This document shows, in pieces, positions 32,937 to 36,423 of a stretch of 36,423 nt of DNA. Both the position numbers and the translations under genes were made by a program. This DNA comes from an uncultured Methylococcaceae bacterium (GTDB lineage: Bacteria > Pseudomonadota > Gammaproteobacteria > Methylococcales > Methylomonadaceae). The notes under the pieces are model-generated. The model searched no databases. It worked only from the letters and a program-made list of their open reading frames with translations, and was not told the DNA's origin. The stretch's first letter is position 1; every line of letters begins with the position of its first letter. The stretch is taken from assembly GCA_913056195.1 (NCBI GenBank), contig CAJXMF010000031.1, positions 1 to 36,423 on the forward strand, read 5' to 3'.

Positions 32937-33223
32937 CAATGGATGCATTTTCTTCCGATCAATACCGCTCTGATTCAAATCAAGATGGCGATAACGAGCC
33001 ACCTTTGTCGGTGCATGTCCGTTATGCGATCGAAAGCTATTTTGAGCAACTCGATAATCAGGACTCATCCGGCTTATATGCGCTGGTGATGGCCGAAGTG
33101 GAAAAACCGCTGTTGGAAGCGACCCTGAAACATGTCAATTACAACCAGACTCGAACGGCTAAAATATTAGGGTTAAGTCGCAGTACGCTGCGAAAAAAAA
33201 TGGCATTTTATGATATTCGTTAA
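32933..33223 (+). CDS. fis: nucleoid-associated protein Fis
   Basis: This 96-residue DNA-binding and -bending protein resembles E. coli Fis (98). Helices A-B include [16 protein letters not shown] at 25-40 and [20 protein letters not shown] near 48-67. The C-terminal helix-turn-helix [20 protein letters not shown] is near 70-89. It overlaps the dusB stop by ATGA, so translation is coupled. A second ATG at 32939 is a possible alternative start. Fis controls rRNA promoters, nucleoid shape and recombination. Confidence 0.95.
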   Translation: MTMDAFSSDQYRSDSNQDGDNEPPLSVHVRYAIESYFEQLDNQDSSGLYALVMAEVEKPLLEATLKHVNYNQTRTAKILGLSRSTLRKKMAFYDIR

Positions 33224-33300
33224 TGATTTCTTTTTCTCTGCTTATATGCGACAACTTTTACCGTGTATGGCATTGCTTTTTCATCTTTTTAGAGGTTCAT

Positions 33301-34863
33301 ATGAATAAAAAAGTCACCCGCGCACTGGTGAGTGTATCCGACAAAGCCGGTATTCTGGAATTTTGCCAACAGTTAGATCGTTTGGGAATCGAAATTCTGT
33401 CCACCGGTGGTACCGCGAAACTGCTGGCCGATAATCAGGTTGCGGTGACCGAAGTCTCTGACTATACCGGCTTTCCCGAGATGATGGCGGGTCGTGTCAA
33501 AACCTTACACCCGAAAGTACATGGCGGTATTTTAGGGCGTCGCGGCATCGATGATCAGGTGATGGCAGAAAATGGCATCAAGCCCATCGATATGGTGGTC
33601 GTCAATTTGTATCCATTTGAGCAAACCGTCGCCAATCCGGACTGCGATTTAGAAACGGCCATCGAAAATATCGATATCGGTGGTCCGACCATGATTCGCG
33701 CAGCCGCCAAAAATTATAATGATGTCGCCGTCATCGTTGACCCTGCCGATTATCAGCCGGTTTTAGACGAATTATCACAACAGCAAAACCAGCTCAGCCT
33801 GGATACCCGCTTTCAACTGGCCATTAAAAGTTTTGAGCAAACCGCGCGTTACGATACCGCGATTTCGCAGTATCTTCGCAACACGCTGCAACCTGACTTT
33901 CCCGATACGTTAAATTTGCAATTTCACAAGCGTCAGGCGATGCGCTATGGCGAAAATCCACATCAACAGGCCGCGTTTTATCAAGAGAAAAATCCGCCGG
34001 CAGGCACCATCTCCTCGGCGCGGCAATTACAGGGCAAGGAATTGTCTTATAACAATATCGCCGACGCCGATGCCGCTTTGGAATGTGTTAAGGAATTTGA
34101 CCCGCAAGTGGCGGCCTGCGTTATTCTCAAGCATGCCAACCCGTGCGGCGTTGCGGTTGCCGATGATCTGTTGACGGCCTATGATCTGGCCTATGCCACA
34201 GACCCGACCTCGGCCTTTGGCGGTATCATCGCCTTTAATCGCGCGTTGGATAAAACCACCGCCGCCGAAATCATCAAACGCCAATTTGTAGAAGTGATTA
34301 TTGCGCCCAGCATCGACGATGATGCCCAGCTTGTATTGGCAGAAAAGAAAAATGTGCGGGCTTTGGAATGCGGACAATGGCCGCAGACGCCTGTTGCCGC
34401 TTTGGACTTCAAACGTGTTTCCGGCGGATTGTTGGTACAAGACAAAGATCTTGGCCGCATCAGTGCCGATGCCGTTAAGGTCGTCAGCAAGCGTGCGCCG
34501 ACTGAACAGGAACTCAGCGATTTGTTGTTCGCCTGGAAAGTGGCCAAATTTGTTAAATCCAACGCCATCGTCTATACCAAAAACAATCGAACCATCGGTA
34601 TCGGTGCCGGCCAGATGAGCCGGGTTTATTCAGCCCGAATCGCCGGTATCAAGGCGGCCGATGAAGGCCTGGAAGTGACAGGCTCGGTGATGGCATCTGA
34701 TGCTTTCTTTCCGTTTCGTGATGGCATTGATGCTGCCGCCGAAGCGGGTATTTCTGCGGTGATTCAACCCGGTGGTTCAATTCGCGATGACGAAGTTATT
34801 GCGGCCGCTAACGAGCATAATATCGCTATGGTTTTCACCGGAATGCGCCATTTCCGTCACTAA
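33301..34863 (+). CDS. purH: bifunctional AICAR formyltransferase / IMP cyclohydrolase
   Basis: This 520-residue enzyme performs the last two steps of de novo purine synthesis, AICAR to FAICAR to IMP. The N-terminal cyclohydrolase part (about 1-200) shows [23 protein letters not shown] and [18 protein letters not shown]. The C-terminal formyltransferase part has the KHANPCGVA motif near 277-285, [13 protein letters not shown] near 217-229, and [29 protein letters not shown] near the end. The ATG at 33301 is chosen because AGAGG lies just upstream and it matches the family start; an ATG at 33223 would add 26 odd residues. It is 17 bp upstream of purD. Confidence 0.97.
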   Translation: MNKKVTRALVSVSDKAGILEFCQQLDRLGIEILSTGGTAKLLADNQVAVTEVSDYTGFPEMMAGRVKTLHPKVHGGILGRRGIDDQVMAENGIKPIDMVVVNLYPFEQTVANPDCDLETAIENIDIGGPTMIRAAAKNYNDVAVIVDPADYQPVLDELSQQQNQLSLDTRFQLAIKSFEQTARYDTAISQYLRNTLQPDFPDTLNLQFHKRQAMRYGENPHQQAAFYQEKNPPAGTISSARQLQGKELSYNNIADADAALECVKEFDPQVAACVILKHANPCGVAVADDLLTAYDLAYATDPTSAFGGIIAFNRALDKTTAAEIIKRQFVEVIIAPSIDDDAQLVLAEKKNVRALECGQWPQTPVAALDFKRVSGGLLVQDKDLGRISADAVKVVSKRAPTEQELSDLLFAWKVAKFVKSNAIVYTKNNRTIGIGAGQMSRVYSARIAGIKAADEGLEVTGSVMASDAFFPFRDGIDAAAEAGISAVIQPGGSIRDDEVIAAANEHNIAMVFTGMRHFRH

Positions 34864-34880
34864 TTCATCAAAAAATCATT

Positions 34881-36155
34881 ATGAGAATTTTAGTTGTAGG
34901 TAGCGGTGGCCGGGAGCATGCCCTGGCCTGGAAAGCTAAACAATCAGCCGGCGTAGAGACTGTTTTCGTCGCGCCGGGCAATGCCGGAACAGCGCTGGAG
35001 GCGGGCATCGAAAATATTGCCATCCGTTCGGATGATATTCCTGCATTGCTGGATTTTGCCCAACAAAAAAAAATTGATTTGACCATCGTCGGCCCTGAAG
35101 CACCGTTGGTAGCCGGCATTGTCGATCGCTTTACTGAAGCCGGCCTGCCCTGTTTTGGCCCGACCGCGGAAGCGGCGCAACTGGAAGGCTCTAAATCATT
35201 TTGCAAGGATTTTATGGCGCGACATAACATCCCGACGGCAGCCTATCAAACATTTACCGACATGGCGGAGGCTATAGCCTATATTCGTGAAAAAGGCGCG
35301 CCGATTGTCGTAAAAGCCGATGGTCTGGCGGCGGGCAAAGGCGTCATCGTTGCCGAAACGGAACAACAGGCGATCGATGCAGTAAACGATATGTTGGCCG
35401 GCAATCGTTTCGGTGAGGCGGGGCATCGTGTTGTCATCGAAGAATTTCTGGCGGGCGAAGAGGCCAGTTTTATCGTCATTGCCGATGGCGAACATGCGCT
35501 GCCGATGGCAACGTCACAGGATCACAAGGCGCGCGATAACGGCGATACCGGGCCAAATACCGGTGGCATGGGGGCGTATTCGCCCGCACCCGTGGTCACT
35601 GAGGCTGTTTATCAGCAGGTTATGGATGAGGTGATTATGCCAACGCTTAAAGGCATGGCGAAAGATGGTCATCCCTATAGCGGTTTTTTATATGCCGGCT
35701 TGATGATTTCACCCGATGGCTCGGTTAAAGTGCTGGAATACAATTGCCGCTTTGGCGACCCTGAGACCCAGCCGATTATGATGCGGCTTAACAGTGATCT
35801 GGTGCAATTATGTCAGGCCGCGTTGAATCAAAAACTGCATCAAACCAAGACCGAATGGGATGTGCGTCCTGCCCTGGGTGTCGTTTTGGCCGCAGGCGGC
35901 TATCCCGATGGCTATAAAAAAGGCGATGTGATTGAAGGCTTGCCGGAAAAAGAACAGAAGGACCTAAAAGTCTTCCATGCCGGCACAGCCAGGCAAGGGG
36001 ATAAAATCGTCACCTCAGGCGGCCGAGTCTTGTGCGTTTGTGCTTTGGGTGATGATATTGCAGATGCCCAGAAAAAGGCTTATCAAGGGGTTGAGAAAAT
36101 TCATTGGAATGGTGTGTATTATCGGACAGATATCGGCTTTAAGGCGATAAAATAA
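34881..36155 (+). CDS. purD: phosphoribosylamine-glycine ligase
   Basis: This 424-residue ATP-grasp enzyme joins glycine to phosphoribosylamine to form GAR in de novo purine synthesis. The signatures are VVGSGGREHALAWK at 5-18, VKADGLAAGKGVIVA near 143-157, RDNGDTGPNTGGMGAYSP near 215-232, and EYNCRFGDPETQ near 288-299 carrying metal-binding residues. The length is normal (429 in E. coli). The start ATG 34881 follows purH by 17 bp, forming purHD. Confidence 0.98.
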   Translation: MRILVVGSGGREHALAWKAKQSAGVETVFVAPGNAGTALEAGIENIAIRSDDIPALLDFAQQKKIDLTIVGPEAPLVAGIVDRFTEAGLPCFGPTAEAAQLEGSKSFCKDFMARHNIPTAAYQTFTDMAEAIAYIREKGAPIVVKADGLAAGKGVIVAETEQQAIDAVNDMLAGNRFGEAGHRVVIEEFLAGEEASFIVIADGEHALPMATSQDHKARDNGDTGPNTGGMGAYSPAPVVTEAVYQQVMDEVIMPTLKGMAKDGHPYSGFLYAGLMISPDGSVKVLEYNCRFGDPETQPIMMRLNSDLVQLCQAALNQKLHQTKTEWDVRPALGVVLAAGGYPDGYKKGDVIEGLPEKEQKDLKVFHAGTARQGDKIVTSGGRVLCVCALGDDIADAQKKAYQGVEKIHWNGVYYRTDIGFKAIK

Positions 36156-36161
36156 ACACGA

Positions 36162-36185
36162 GTAGGGGCGGTCACTTGCCCCTAC
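36162..36185. repeat. GTAGGGGC / GCCCCTAC hairpin after purD
   Basis: Perfect 8-bp arms (36162-36169 and 36178-36185) are separated by eight bases, seven bases after the purD stop codon. No T-run follows, so a classic terminator is doubtful. The GTAGGGGC...GCCCCTAC phrase is a common dispersed intergenic repeat in bacterial genomes. The rest of the window to 36423 has no gene; it contains a weaker dyad at 36223-36255 built from ACTCA...TGATAA and TTATCA...TGAGT. Confidence 0.5.
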
Positions 36186-36423
36186 GGGATGATGATATTT
36201 CTCGTTTGTATGATTAACTTCCACTCAAGACAGCTGATAAAATTATCATCTGAGTTCGGGGATGTATCTTGGGATTCCGCGTTGAAGCCATTAGTAAATT
36301 AATGAGCTAGTTTGGGAGTTAAAAACCTGAATCAGTGACTTTAAAGTAAAAGATAATGCCATACACCCCTGATTTGAAAAGGAAAAAATGGTAAAATAAG
36401 GCTGTTTTAAATTTCACCCAGCC

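Noticed and set aside
33224..33300. PurR-like operator upstream of purH
   Set aside because: The stretch GCGACAACTTTTACCG resembles a PurR box only in part and is not symmetric enough to claim.
33223..33300. 26-residue N-terminal extension of PurH
   Set aside because: The extension is unlike PurH starts, and AGAGG precedes the ATG at 33301, which gives the normal family N-terminus.

Overview
The window looks like chromosomal DNA of a gammaproteobacterium. The order dusB-fis-purH-purD, the MsrP/MsrQ pair, the CbpA/CbpM pair, a RegB/RegA-type two-component system and a DUF2782 lipid-free periplasmic protein all point that way. Base composition is moderate for most genes. Short dispersed inverted repeats of the kind common in methylotrophic gammaproteobacteria lie between genes, so a methanotroph or methylotroph is a reasonable but unproven guess. 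No rRNA, tRNA, CRISPR array or intact insertion sequence was seen.

Layout. (1) 206-1162, minus: a cytosolic-type 5'-nucleotidase. (2) 1163-10385 is the accessory, defence-like part. It holds an AT-rich leader, then a 1046-residue fusion of a phospholipase-D-like nuclease, an SF2 helicase and DUF3427 on the plus strand. Convergent to it is a four-gene Wadjet / MksFEBG operon (jetA-jetB-jetC-jetD), each gene overlapping the next by ATGA. The Wadjet operon sits 37 bp downstream of fba-proA on the same strand, so defence genes appear appended to a metabolic operon. (3) 10423-12709, minus: proA and a class II fructose-bisphosphate aldolase. (4) 13127-16839, plus: msrPQ (periplasmic methionine sulfoxide repair) and a RegB/RegA redox-type sensor and regulator. 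(5) 16859-23952, minus: protein quality control (an HtpX-like protease, CbpM, CbpA, a DegP/MucD protease), then nucleotide housekeeping (MazG, a PfkB-type adenosine kinase-like enzyme), diacylglycerol kinase, GcvH and a small periplasmic protein. (6) 24216-31852, mostly plus: a YcxB-like membrane protein, an ABC-F ATPase (YheS type), a small membrane protein, a universal stress protein, and a cobalamin nucleotide-loop cassette cobU-cobT-(CSD/TM2 protein)-cobS-bluB, followed by a cysteine-containing membrane protein of unknown function. (7) 31968-36155, plus: dusB-fis-purH-purD.

How it fits together. The Wadjet genes encode an SMC-type complex known in related systems to recognise and cleave small circular DNA such as plasmids; the PLD-helicase beside it is a plausible second anti-mobile-DNA factor. 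The cob cassette makes 5,6-dimethylbenzimidazole (BluB), activates it (CobT), activates cobinamide (CobU) and joins the two (CobS), so it can complete B12 from cobinamide or from precursors made elsewhere.

Non-coding structure worth attention: two copies of a hairpin repeat flanking cbpM-cbpA, a 90-bp TA-flanked element with perfect 13-bp terminal inverted repeats, an intrinsic terminator facing the minus strand where no minus-strand gene exists, and a perfect palindrome in the ribosome-binding position of jetA.
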